This document shows positions 40,191 to 52,191 of a DNA stretch of 64,000 nucleotides, one piece after another; position 1 is the stretch's first letter, and the number at the start of each line of letters is the position of its first letter. Location: contig JAKZAP010000014.1 of NCBI GenBank assembly GCA_023053575.1, positions 13,604,938 through 13,668,937 on the forward strand. The letters run 5' to 3'. Below the pieces are notes generated by a model that was not told the DNA's origin, searched no databases, and saw only the letters and a list, made by a program, of their open reading frames with translations. This DNA comes from Branchinecta lynchi (Eukaryota; Arthropoda; Branchiopoda; Anostraca; Branchinectidae). The position numbers were made by a program, and so were the translations under genes.

Positions 40191-40593
40191 TCGTGCCCAT
40201 CGAAGCTGACCTCGATATCCTTCGTTCTCAAAGAGGACACACAAGTGACACGGAGAATGAAATTCGGTCTCGTTGATAACCTGCCAGTAGATTTGCTAGT
40301 CGAGAAGGACTTCGAAAACTTCGCAAGTTTACTTTCAGTCGATCCAGGATTGCTTCGTCTAGAAAAGACAGAGGAGCCATCGCCACCGGCCAAAGAGGAA
40401 AACGTAGCCCATGATTCAGCTAAGTCAGTTTTCATTGCCACTAGGTCAGGGATGAGCAAGACCCATACAAGGGATAGGAAACCCTCTATAGGCCTGACAC
40501 GCCGGAGGATAAGATACAGGCAACGCATAAATCGGGACTGATTAGACCGGCTTTAGTGTTCCAGGGGTAGACTCGACAGAGCCTCCTTTCGAC

Positions 40594-41994
40594 GTGACAA
40601 AGGCTCCGAGCCTTTCAAAACTAGAGATACAAACCCTGCAGAAACGAGACGAGACGTTGTCACCGCTTATCGAACAAGCGGCAGTAAACGTCGAATCAAA
40701 AGCGGACAAACATATCACCGAAAAAGACGGCATCTTTTACCGTCTTCTTTACAGCGCGCGCAAAGACGAAAGCTTGGAACAAGTCCTTGTCCTAAAAGAG
40801 TGTCGTCAAGCAGTTATCCGTCTTGCTCACAGCCTTCCACTTTCAGCCCACCTAGACAAATCTAGGACTGATAAGAAAATTAGCCACAGGTTCTTCCGGC
40901 CAGGGATGCATATGGAGAATTCGTGAAAGTATGTCCAGAATGAGGCCCATTGAGAAAGTTCCGTTGCTTAAGATGCCCAGTAATAAGCGAGCCATTTCTT
41001 AGAATCGCTATGGACATGGTTGTGCCTCTAGAGAAAAGCAGCAACAGGCATCAGCATATCCTCGTGATAACCGATTACGCTACGAAATACACAGAAGCTA
41101 TTCCGCTCAGAGGGACAAGTGCAAAAGTCATAGCACAGGAATTAGCGAAGTCTATATCCCGATTCGGGATAACAGAAGAAATTCTGACCGATCAGGGGTT
41201 AAATTTCCTTTCACAGGCACTGAAGAACCTCTACACCCTTCTAGGTATAGCACCAATCAAGACCACACCTTACAGGTCCCAAACGAACGGAAAAACCGAA
41301 AGATTCAACGGGACCCTAATCACCATGCTACGCAAGTTCGCACTGGACACGCCAAAAGATACCTACCGTATACCTACCGTACGTTCTGTTCGCGTACCAT
41401 GAGACAGTACAAACCACAACCGGCTTCACCCCATTCCAGCTGATTTACGGAAGAAATCCAAGGGGACTCCTGGACGTTCTAAAGGAGGCTTGGTGCGGCT
41501 CATCGGACAAAGAAAAGCCGTTGGCAGCATACGTTCGCGAAATGAGAAACAAACTGAAGCGGTACCTTCAGTTGGCAGACGAGAACAACAAGAAAGCAGC
41601 CGAAACGACCAAGCAATACTACGACAGAAATTCTTCTCTAAGATAGTTGAAGCCCGGTGACCAAGTCCTGCTCCTTCTTCCTGATGGTTCTCACAAACTG
41701 AGCGCTCGTTGGAAGGGACCCGACAATGTCTTGAAGAGGGCAGGACCAGTCACCTACCAGATAGAAATCGACTCAGCAAGAAAAGCGGTCGAAAACTACC
41801 ATATCAACCTTCTCCGAAAGCACGAAAGACCAAAAGAGCCAACGCCAGTCTGCATGCTTCTTCATCTAGACAAAGACTCAGGGGAAAATGATCGTATATC
41901 AACCTACGAGACCCGCTCTAGCGACGAGAACAAGGTGGACGAAGTCCCAATGTCCCCGCTTGAGAACAGAAGGGACAACTACAGGAGCTTCTAA
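40594..41994 (+). pseudogene. Retroelement integrase (Ty3/gypsy-like), upstream of RT
   Basis: A zinc-finger remnant (RLAHSLPLSAHLDKSRT at about 40830-40875) precedes the catalytic core in an open frame at 40950-41402. The three acidic residues are intact: Asp in AMDMV at 41013-41015, Asp in LTDQG at 41190-41192, and Glu in GKTERFN at 41298-41300, with 35 residues between the last two. A further piece (TTGFTPFQLIYGRNP) is out of frame. Next comes 41647-41994 with LKPGDQVLLLLPDGS and ARWKGPDNVLKRAGPVTYQI, a GPY/F-type module. The similarity is gypsy-type, yet the domain precedes RT. Confidence 0.85.
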
Positions 41995-42049
41995 AGGAGC
42001 TTCAGCACCTGTTCAATGGCAAGCTCGGTCGGATTGCATCCTCGAAACA

Positions 42050-42537
42050 CAGGATCTTCACAAAGTTCTCAAAGCCCATTAAGGAGCCGCCATACAGAGT
42101 GCCCCAAGCGTTCAGAGAGAAATTGAAAGAAGAGATCGAAAACATGCTCAAAGATGGGATCATCCGCCTTCCATCAGTGAATACAGTTCACCAGTGGTCC
42201 TTGTGAAGAAAAAGGACTCAACAATAAGGTTTTGTGTCGATTACAGGGATCCGAGCTGGTTGCCTACCCCATGCCGAGGAAGGATGAGTGGATTCGAACC
42301 GTTGGAGCCAAAGCAGCATATATCAGCACCTACGACTGCGAAAAGGGGTACTGGCAGATAGAGATGGAAGAAGAGAGTAAGCCAAAAACAGCTTTCACCA
42401 CGCAAGAAGGTCTGTTTGAATTCAATGTCATGCCGGTCGGCCTTAGTGGCGCACCAGCTACTTTCCAACGCGTAATCGACGGAGTTCTAAAACCTCTGCT
42501 AGAGTTTTGTAGAGCTTACTTTGACATCGTCTACTAG
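42050..42537 (+). pseudogene. Retroelement reverse transcriptase, cut at the catalytic motif
   Basis: A fingers segment (IKEPPYRVPQAFREKLKEEI) at about 42080 is followed by VVLVKKKDSTIRFCVDY and an open frame to 42537. That frame has AYISTYDCEKGYWQIEM (first catalytic Asp), then AFTTQEGLFEFNVMPVGLSG and APATFQRVIDGVLKPL, all typical of Ty3/gypsy RT. The YxDD region reads AYFDIVY, so one Asp is missing. The stop is formed by the first bases of the LTR segment. Thumb, connection and RNase H are absent. Confidence 0.85.
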
Positions 42538-42648
42538 GAGAGAAGCTGGTGTGGAAAGGTTGAATAGTACCGTATCAATGGCCAGAGCGTCAAGTTATAT
42601 ACTTTTGTTACTAGGCTAGTGTGCAAATAAAGAGTGTTCACCTCCAAC
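42534..42648 (+). repeat. 3' LTR segment of the Gmr1-like retroelement
   Basis: Matches 37567-37684 at about 95%. It joins the RT coding sequence directly with no polypurine tract. This implies a deletion that removed RNase H and the left part of the LTR, or a recombined copy. Confidence 0.82.
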
Positions 42649-44601
42649 CGTCTTGGAAATCCCCCCAGCCCTGCAAAAAACTACAGGGTCCAACCCTGTC
42701 CATTAAGAACAAGACGAAAGGTTTCGGTGAGATCGCAAAGAGGAAATATTTGTGTTACTCCTTCATCCAGAAAATCGGGTAATATATACTTCCGGTCTTT
42801 GCAGGAAGTGTGTATTAGTCTGGTGTCTGGAGACAGGATGTGACGGTGAATCACCGGGAGATCATAGACCAAATAAGTCCATATAGCATATGAAAAACTC
42901 AAAATATGCCATCATCAGACACTAACTGTCAAGAGAGTGACGAACACGGTTTCAGTATAAGTATGTCATACTAATAATATTGTAAGATGTGCAACAGCAT
43001 TATCTGAGCAATCTACTTACTGATTTTATTGGTACATTATGTAAGCCATTACAGCATCTATACTTCAAATTAGACGTTCAATACGTGCGTGGGTTAATTA
43101 ATGTATATACATTAGAAATGTGGAACGGATGGAGTATCTTAACATTTCTTCCGATCATAGCCACATCTTTCATGTCTAGCAAATTGTACGACATCATAGT
43201 CACGTCGAAATGCGCTGACGTCTAAGTTGATATTAGCGTTCTATGAATGATAGAAGATGAGTAAGGAATGCTAGTAGGAATAGGAACTGTTCCTACTCTG
43301 GAACAGCCTTTCCCAAAAACCATCAACGCTGCTGCCCTGGATGGCTTCAAAATAGGTGTGGACGAGGACTGGTGAAATGCTGAATGTCGGCTGCACCAGG
43401 GAGCCGATGTGAAAACAACAATCCAACAATCAAGCCGCCAACCAGCAAAAGACTCTCGCTGGAAGTGCGATTTAAGGTAATTTAAGGTAGGAATGCTAGA
43501 TGTTCCATAGATACTCTCTGGTTGTGCAGCATTGTCTCTTGGCTCAAGTCTTTATTTGGCTGTGATGAACAGATTACTACAATGTCAACAGAATCGCCTG
43601 AGTGGCGGTAAGAAACTTTTTTCTCTGAGCTACCTTTGTTTGAAACCTATCTGGTAAACAATAATCAGAAGTAAGATGCAAATGACCACTCGTCCTAAGT
43701 AAGCTCTGTTTCTTTCGAACTTGCGACACACGTCTATTGTCGTTGCAGCTCCTTTGCGATCGGATGATTTGTTTCGAAATTCTGCAATGAGCCTTTGTAT
43801 AATTCTTTGCTTGCGCGAGAAAATTAAACCGGTTCTAAGTTATAGGCTGTATTTATGAGCCCTTTGTGATACTGCGACAAATTGAAAACGAAGGGGGGGG
43901 GGGGGGGGGGTGGAGGGCAGACTAAGCTGTATTGTCCTTAACAATATCGGTTTTTGTCTTTGACTTTGCTGAACCACTGTTCCATAGTCTCCGGTACGAA
44001 TTTTTCCTTGAAAGTTCTTCCCCTCTTTTGACCATTTCAACTGAAGAGACTCCAAGGTGGAGATAAAACTGAACCCGTTGCAGCCTGACACGAAAACAGG
44101 TTCACTCACACAAATGTTTCGCTTTTCCCCTATAAGCACCTTTCTTAAAACTTCTCCCCGTGTACCCCCCCCCCCCCCTCTCGGTAAATGCATGAACCTC
44201 CTCACGGTATGACAGTTTTAAGTCAACGACTTTAAATTAAAAAAGATTAAAAAGATGAGATCATGTTATTTTAAATAAGCAGAACACCTGCTCCAAATGT
44301 CGAAATTATCTCATAACCATACATTTACGGAGAAGTTGTAAAATTCAAGATCCATTTGTTACCCTTTTGGATGTTTCCTCGTGGCTTTAAAAAATCATGG
44401 ACAATAGGGCCCAACCAGTGCACGACGTTATCTACTGCTTCCTGGCCGTACATTGAAAATTGAAATTTAAGTGTCTTTTTCGGTGTCTTTATGTGTTTTA
44501 TTTATTTCCATTTACTCCCCTTTTTCAAAATGGCGGATTATGAATAAATTACTTACTTCCTTACTTACTTATGACCTAGCTATAGTAGCGTGAAATACAA
44601 A
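42649..44601. other. Gene-free stretch
   Basis: No coding motif recognised. G and C runs at about 43890-43910 and 44165-44180 hint at another hAT-type MITE with homopolymer-rich ends, but no terminal repeats were resolved. Confidence 0.4.
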
Positions 44602-45366
44602 ACGGTTGGTGTATAAGGGGGTCTGGAGTCTGCAAGTCCTACCCTTCGAACTTACAAAACAACAGGCAGGTAAACACAACCGTACAAGACATAAATTGAT
44701 CATCCCATCAAATTAACCAATGATTGGTTTAATAAGTTATTTAACCCTTAGGGGTCGAGTAATGTTGTAAGCCCTGCGAGTCATGGAACCATACCGACTA
44801 AGGTCTAGGCATAAGGTTGTTTGGACGTTTAAAAGCTTTCAAGGTGGCAGACAAATAAGCACGGTCATGTACCACAGTTTGCGACAGATCCGACTCGTTG
44901 GTTAACCAATATTTTGGTTTCTGTTATTTTGATAACAGTATCCTTTCATAAGGCATTTCTAGTTATATTTTTGCTTACTTGATAAGTACATATATGCATA
45001 GCTGATAAGTCAGATCGACATGATATGATATGATTTATACGAAAATAAACATCATAATACAAAATATTAAAAACAAAACAAATTTGGGGGCAAATAGGTG
45101 GGCGGGGGAGGATGTCGGTATTACGATGACTGTATTTGTATGTGAAGTAGCACTCTCAACTTGATGTTCTCAACCTGATGTCCGTAAAATAAACAAAAGG
45201 TTTTATTCTGTGGTATAAAGGTACTTACAAAAATAAACAACCTTTAGATCAAAAGGGTTGTTCCCGGTCGAGGCCCGGAAAAGAAGGATGAAGAAGATGA
45301 TCCATGCTCCCGGATGAGCCATGAACATAGAGTTAATAAAATAGTACAGAGTCACGACAGTATAAA

Positions 45367-47066
45367 CAGGGTTGCCAAATATTTTTGGCCGAGAGTGTCA
45401 CTTTTTCACTCAAAAAGTGCCATTCGGTGTCATTTACAAATTCAGAAAGTGTCACAAAAAGTGTCACTTTTCAGATGTTTTCTACCAAAAAAATATAAAA
45501 GGGGAACGGGAGCGCAACCCCCTTCAACCTCTCGATATCTAAAGATGTGTTTCTAAGTGTCAGTTTTCAGAATTTGTGTCAATTATTATCCGATTGCCGT
45601 TTAAAACTGGACATTAAGTGCTGGTTTTGAACAGTGGTCCAATATGAATACCAAACATGACAAAACATTCCGTACGAAACAATCATGGGTAAAAATCCAG
45701 AGCAAATATCATAAGCAAATGCAAATAAAATAGATATGGATCTGATATTGATCTAAGAAGGAAAGGAATCAATGGTAAAATCTATGGGGAAAATTCATAG
45801 GGAAAAGTCACAGAGAAAATTCACGCAATTTCGATCAAATTTCACGAGAAGAAATCAACAGTAAAAATATCAAAGGAAAATTTCAAATTGCGGAAGAAGT
45901 CAACGGTAAAATTCACAGAAAATATCAAGGGTGAAATTCACTTAAAAAATATGAAAGTAGATTTACTGGAGAATATCAGAGGAAAAGTTCATTGGTAAAT
46001 TTTTAAAGTGAATTTTCTCTTTCATAATTCCCCATGAATTTTACCTATGATATTTTCCGTTGAATTCTACCACCGATTTCTCTTTTTAAGTTAACGGAGC
46101 GGCAATGTTAAATTTCCCTTTGATATTTTCCTATGAATTTTACTGTTGATTTCTCCTCGTGAAATTTGGTCGAAATTACGTGAATTTTCCCCTTGATTTT
46201 TCCCCATGATTTCTCCTAGTACATTTTACCATTGATTTCTTCCCAATGAATTTCTCGTTAGATTTTCTCCAGTAAATTTTACCTATAGTATTTCATAGTG
46301 AATTACAGCCTTGATATTTCCAAGTGAGTTTTACCATCGATTATCTTTTTAAATTAGCGGGAACGTGAAATTTCCTTTGATATTTCCCCGTGAATTTTAC
46401 TGTTGATTTCTCTTTGTGAAATCTGATCGAAATTGCGTGCATTTTACCCTTGATTTTTCTCCATGATTTTGCCTAGTGAATTTTACCATTTATTTCTTTC
46501 CACTTGCAATCAATATCTATTTCCTTTTATTTTGCTGTGATATTTACTCCTGATTTTTACCTATACTTTTTTCGTTCGGAATATTTTGTCCTTTTTGGTA
46601 TTCCATAGTCTGACTGATCAACCCCCCTCCCAAAAATACTAAAAAATAACAGCGGAAACGCCATTGTTGCCCATAACAAGAGAAGGGATCTGAGACTTCT
46701 GAGAGCTAAGTCGTTGCCCTGAGAATCCCAGCGTATAATCCGAGATGCAAACAAACACAACCTTTAGTTCAGAAAAGATATCAAACTATCACAATATTTA
46801 CGTCAATCATGTTTAGGTTTGCTTCTAAGCAATCAGTGTCTTAAGTAACCAATTTAATCAGAGTTCTGGACAAAACTTGTCACCCATGCAGCTTAGTAAC
46901 TAACAGAAATATATATTTCTGTAAAATTGTATGACTAATACTCATAAAGTTTCATAAAAGTGTCATTTTGGCAAAAAGTGCCATAATTTGGCCTGAAAGT
47001 GTGGAAAGTTTCACGGACTTCAAAAAGTGTCATAATGACACCAAAAGTGTCACTTTGGCAACCCTG
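45367..47066. mobile_element. hAT-like element, 1.7 kb, perfect target duplication AGTATAAA
   Basis: The ends are CAGGGTTGCCAAA and TTTGGCAACCCTG. AGTATAAA lies at 45359-45366 and 47067-47074. Subterminal regions repeat aaaagtgtcac and agtgccat. The interior is non-coding and dominated by an AT-rich inverted array. Confidence 0.94.
45730..46560. repeat. AT-rich inverted array of TGAATTTTACC/TTGATTTCTCC words
   Basis: The left part (aaaattcac, gagaagaaatcaa, ggtaaaa) is the complement of the right part (gtgaattttacc, ttgatttctcctcg). A second partial copy of the right arm runs to about 46500. It forms a long, imperfect hairpin inside the hAT element. Confidence 0.75.
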
Positions 47067-47074
47067 AGTATAAA

Positions 47075-48261
47075 GGATTAAACAAACCGAATGGAAAGGG
47101 AGTAACGCTGCGTAACGGCGGCAGAAGTTAGCAGTACGGGGTGCAGATGGCACCACCGTAACATCGGGAATTAATTTAAATTTTAGTTGACGTCACTAGC
47201 TTTAGAATCATCAGTTGTTCCTCCACATTACTATAGGTAACAAAAAATCATCATTTGGTCATTTGGGGTGTGGTAGCTGATTTGTCAGCTCCGGTCAGAT
47301 AGGCCCGTTTTCGACCCTTAAACAAGAACGTGCTATGGATAAAAAGCCTATGAATGTGGAGGTGGGTCAGCTTAGCCTGTTAAGGTCTAAACTTTCTAAA
47401 GCTAGACTACTCGACTCAGATTTGCAATAAACTAAGGTTTACTCAAATCAAAGGTTTATGGTTAGCATCCTATTAACTGGGAAATACGGGAATTAATATC
47501 AAATTATCAATTATATCAAAAGGGAACACATATTAACATGGTTAAATTCAATAAATGATATTTTTTATTATAAATTAAAAATACATTTTAAAAATAACAG
47601 GCCTTCACTTTAGGTTTTTTTTTACTCAATAACTACACATTAAACCTTATAAGGTGAAAGTGTTTTAAAGTTTTTGATAGTATGGTTATGGTCCGTAATC
47701 CATAGCAGGGATAAGTCAGTGTTCCTTACTTAGTAAGTTCAACCTTTCCAAATCTGGGCTACCTAAGTTCTTAAGGGGGTAGTTGTGTGTGACTGTTACG
47801 GCACTAAGGAGCTGTTAGTCATCAAATGTCTGCTCTAAGGAGCTGCATTATAATCTTAGTTCCAGCTTTTATTTCAGACTAGAGATGCTTAATTCCCGCC
47901 TTGTCTCATCTAGAATAACGCATGTTTGCAAATTGCGTACAAGTCGTCCTTTCGAATCTCAAGACAATACTGGGGCTAAAGCCACTTAAGCCACTGAACT
48001 ACTCAACAGAGCGCGTTCGGAGCTTATAGTTACCACCGATTACGTAATTGCACGGGCATGTCTATGCCTGCCTGGCAACAACTTTAACTTCATGCAAACC
48101 GTGATTAAAACGGTTTCAAATTTCATTATTAAAATATATGTCAAAATATATATAAACTAAACTTACTTAAGAAAAATGTGTATACGAATTACTAAACTCC
48201 TTAGAGAGCAATATTTGGTTTTCAGTATAGTATTGAGTATAAAAATTCAAATTATCCATGC
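47075..48261. other. AT-rich gene-free stretch
   Basis: No gene, RNA or shared repeat recognised. Confidence 0.5.
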
Positions 48262-49647
48262 CGGGTTGTCGACAAAACGTCCCCATTCGAAACGTCCCCT
48301 GCGGCGAAATGTCCCCTGGCGAAACATCCCCGTGACAAAACGTCCCCATGGCAAAACGTCCCCGGTTATAGATTTTTTTTTTCATCGCTGAGGGATAGAT
48401 AGGCCTATGAGACTACTGATTGCGTCATCAGTTCAGGCAAAAAATGTTTTTAGAATTTAAACTTTTTGAAACCATGATCGGTTGACTACTTCAGCATTTA
48501 ACCGACACTCAAGAAACAAACCAAAGTATTGCTCTCGGCTATAGTCATTTAAGCGCAAAGATTTAGTAGTTTGTCAGTTTTCGTTTTATCTTTTATATAA
48601 CTGTTTTGTTTTGCATGTTAGTTTACGCTGCGGCATGGTCTCGCTTTTGTTCGATATTTAATTTGGCGATAATAAAAGATTTTATTAAACGATCAAACCG
48701 TCTAACCTAGATTTACTTGTCTCATTACCCAACTAATAAATAACCAATCGTTCCATCCGCTTTTGTTTCCTCGCTCCCCATGTCATTTTATCCAGCATAA
48801 CGGCACTACGCTTATTTTTGCATTTTCCTTGTTTGGCTCTCTTTTAGCTACAGCGGGCTTCCCCTTTCTCTGAGGAGCCAATTCGGTCTCTTCAGATTGT
48901 TCATGTTGCTTCAAACGACTTAGAACTGATCAGTTACGAGTCAATTGCAAGGCATATTTACACTACATATATAACAATACATTTACGAAGCAACCGGTTC
49001 TATGTCCGATCTTTCCTGACAATAAGGAATGTTTCCACATCTGTAATGCACCCTCTGAAGTTGTTTTACCTCGATCATGCACCTGAAGATCGAAGCGAAC
49101 TTAACAAGAGCTGTAAGCTCATTTGGCACTTGCAAATATATGTAATAGGTAGGGAAATCAGCTAAGATTTGCCCTGTCTTGAGGCACATGTGATTATGGG
49201 CCTTTCAGATTCATGAAAAAGGAACGGGGAGTCGCGTTGCGTTGTCACTAATATATATAGGACCTTTGCCTGTTCTTCCCACCAAGTTTCATCCCGATCT
49301 AACCACTCTGAGCATGTCACCCAATTTCAGGTCCCCGCCTTCCATCTCCCCCGAAGTAACCGGATCCATTCCAAACTTGAAGTGTGATATCTGTGACAGG
49401 AGATCTTTCCAAATATCAAGTTTCATTAAGGTCCGATTCCCTGTTCAAAAGCTATAAATTAGTAAATATTTCGGATTCTCGCCACGGGGACGTTATGACA
49501 CGGGGACTTTTTGTCATGGGGACGTTTTCTCATGGGGACATTTTGTCATGGGGACGTTTTGTCATGGGGACGTTTTGTCACGGGAACGTTTTGTCACGGG
49601 GACGTTTCGCCAGGGGACGTTTTGTCATGGGGACGTTTCGTCGGTAA
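48262..49647. mobile_element. Element with inverted GGGGACGTTTTGTC minisatellites as ends
   Basis: The left end (48262-48365) carries about six gacaaaacgtcccc-type units and the right end (49481-49645) carries about ten ggggacgttttgtcat units in the opposite sense. The outermost words ggttgtcgacaaaacg and (complement) ggcttaccgacgaaacg pair. A truncated family A copy (49103-49482) abuts the right array. Confidence 0.65.
49103..49482 (+). repeat. Family A fragment, forward
   Basis: Starts ttaacaagagctgtaagctc then atttggcacttgca and contains tgttcttcccaccaagtttc. It stops at the minisatellite. Confidence 0.7.
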
Positions 49648-49964
49648 GCCTCCATGACGACTAAGGTCTAGGCATAAGGTGGTTTGGAAATTTCAGACAG
49701 ATCAAACTGTCGTCCATGACTGTGCTTATTTGTCTGCAACCTTGAAAGCTTTTGAAAGCTTGAAAGGTTCCATGACTCGCAGGATTTACAGCATTACTCG
49801 ACCCCTAAGGGTTAAATAATTTATTAAACCAATCATTGGTTATTTTGATGGGATGATCACTTTATGTCTTGTACGGTTGTGTTTACCTGCCTGTTGTTTT
49901 GTAAGTTCTAAGGGTAGGACTTACGGACTCCAGACCCCTTTATATGTACCGGTAATTCTCTTCC

Positions 49965-50909
49965 GGAATTTGACGGCACTGACTAAGTTGCGGGGAAGAA
50001 CAAGCATCTGCCCCAGATAAATCGTTTACACAATTGGACTGGATCCGGACCCTTGGGGGGGGGGGAGTTTCCCTGAATTCCGGTGATGTCAGTTTTGATG
50101 ATTTTCACGACGAAACTAGGAAGGCATATTAGGGATCCGATCACACAGACTTGTCAATAAAAATTTACTCGATCCGATAGTCGTAGGGAAGTGGAGGGAG
50201 GGGGAATCCGGAATATTGAGTTATGCGTAACTCTGGGCCGGGTGATCGGATTTGAGTGAAATTTATTAATTGAACAGAGGACATGTCTCTGGTGATCTTT
50301 TTCATGTCCGGACCGGATCCGACAAAAGTTGTTTGGTGGGGGGGGGGGGGGAGACCGGAAAAGACGTGACTGCCTGATACTGGAGGGTTGGGATGGAATT
50401 TTGTGGGAATAACAAATATATGCTCTGGATAAATCTTTTCAGAACTGGATCTGCTCCGGCGACTATGGCAGAAGTTTGAGGGGGGGGGGGGGTAATGGCG
50501 ATGATCACGAGTTAAGGTACTTCCAGATGTGCTAGCATAATACAACATGGCTGGAATATTAAACATTCAACAAAATTGGCCAAGAAATCGCCACTTTCCA
50601 AATCCGGCTATTCCTTAAAGTACCAATCTTGACCGCAAAGTCAGAAATATACTTTTAAAAGAAATATAGATTTGAATATCCTCATGAGCCCATTGTCGTT
50701 TTTTCCTCATGATTTTGCTTACAAATGAAGTTCCAGCTCCACTAAAGTGCGAAAAGTACTTTTCATCAAATGTGCCTTCCGGAATTCCTATGATGGCGTT
50801 TTTCAAGACGAAACACGGCAGGCATTTCAGGGACCCGATCAATGTGACAGAGCCCTTAACTTCTACATACAGTTGCAAGTGGCATATGACCTTACAGCTC
50901 TTGTTTTAG
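49965..50909 (-). mobile_element. Family A element, reverse
   Basis: It contains reversed C-rich units (G runs at 50055, 50338 and 50478). It ends gcaagtggcatatgacctta then cagctcttgtttt at 50876-50909, the complement of the family A left end. Confidence 0.7.
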
Positions 50910-51014
50910 GTCGTCACCCTCAGCCCCAAGCACTTCGGACCACCGCTGAAACACATAATTGTCAAAATTTTGCCGAAGATGACAGCGAATTATATTTGAA
51001 GTGATCACAGGTTC

Positions 51015-51852
51015 TTTTTAGGACCCCAAAACGGAAGTGGACTTCGCAAAAGTTTATCGTCTGTCCGTCTGCCTGTGAGCATGATAACTCTCGGAGGGAA
51101 TGAGATATTCTGATGAAACTTGGTGTGAGGATTCTCTATCGACCTTTAGATGGAAAGATCGAATTCGTAGAAAGGCTATGTAGCCCTACATTTAGGGGTG
51201 GGGAAAGCGGTTCAGATTAAGGGGCGAACAAAATATTTTGAAACAGCTAATCAGATAGTCGATTAAGGGGTAGGAAGACATGTTGAAGACGAACATTTAA
51301 ACCATTTTCTCACCGGACAAGAGGTTCGCCCCAAATCCAGCCAAAACCGGAAAATTTGTTAAAAGCAAAAGTTGTATTTGTAGGTGATTAGACGTTCGAT
51401 TTAGGAGTAAGAAGAGACGCTGAATCCATTTATAATAATCTTTCTTACCCTGATACATAGTTCGCCCCGAATTCGGCTGAAACCGAAAAATTTGTTATAA
51501 GTTAAATTTTATATGAAGTTGATTAGATGTTCGATGGTAAGGAGATACGGACAAGTAGTTCCGGATTTCCTCCGAAATCGGAAAATTGGCAGAAGTAAGG
51601 CAGGAAGTTTGGATCGGTTACGTCAAAATAGATACGACTTAGAAGGGCAAACACACATGCTGAATCCATATCTGAACCAGCGATTGTACGATCTTTTGAA
51701 AATATACAAAAACGATTATTTTCTAAGTTTTGAAGGTGTTTCAACACCAACTATAAGCCTTGGTCTGTTTCTAAATTTTAAAAATAAAAATATTTAACTG
51801 TCTCGATCAAATCTTAAATTTGTGGGATCCCATCGAAACCTTTGGTCGTGTT
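51015..51852 (+). mobile_element. GGATCC-family element, diverged copy
   Basis: It begins tttttaggaccccaaaacg (palindrome mutated) with gaagtgg, then ataactctcggaggga, two or more tandem units, and ends gggatcccatcgaaacc then tttggtcgtgtt. Confidence 0.75.
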
Positions 51853-52191
51853 TCTAGCCTTGTCCTGGATAGAACCTTTGGCCGAAAGGGCCGAAATATC
51901 GCTAGAATAAAGACCAACTGACGTATTGCTTGACAAACGTATTCAAATAGAACTACTGATTGCAGAATGGGATGAACCTCAAATGTCAGAGAGATGGTTT
52001 GCAGTTTAGTGAATCAGACGAAGCCTACGTAGGCCGGAGGAGCGGTTCCACAAATTAACAGGACACTTTGAGGTCAAAAAGAAATAATTTGGTACCGAAA
52101 CCTGAGAGTAGGCTGGATTTGTTTGGGAATCTCTATTCGTCCGACTTGACAATCTGGATCCCTGTGGCATGCTTTACTAACATTAATAGTG

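Larger units (their letters stand above)
44602..49953. repeat. 5.35-kb region bounded by ~280-bp inverted repeats
   Basis: 44602-44868 (ggggtctggagtc, aagtcctaccctt, caaaacaacaggcaggtaaa, aaccaatgattggttta, ccttaggggtcgagtaatg) recurs inverted at about 49690-49953. A short sub-block, gactaaggtctaggcataag, keeps the same orientation in both arms, so one end was locally rearranged. No transposase lies between. The arms may be ends of a large non-autonomous element or two MITE copies. Confidence 0.7.

Noticed and set aside
48262..49647. CRISPR-like look of the short GGGGACGTTTTGTC repeats
   Set aside because: Units are head to tail with no spacers and occur in inverted pairs, as in a transposon end.
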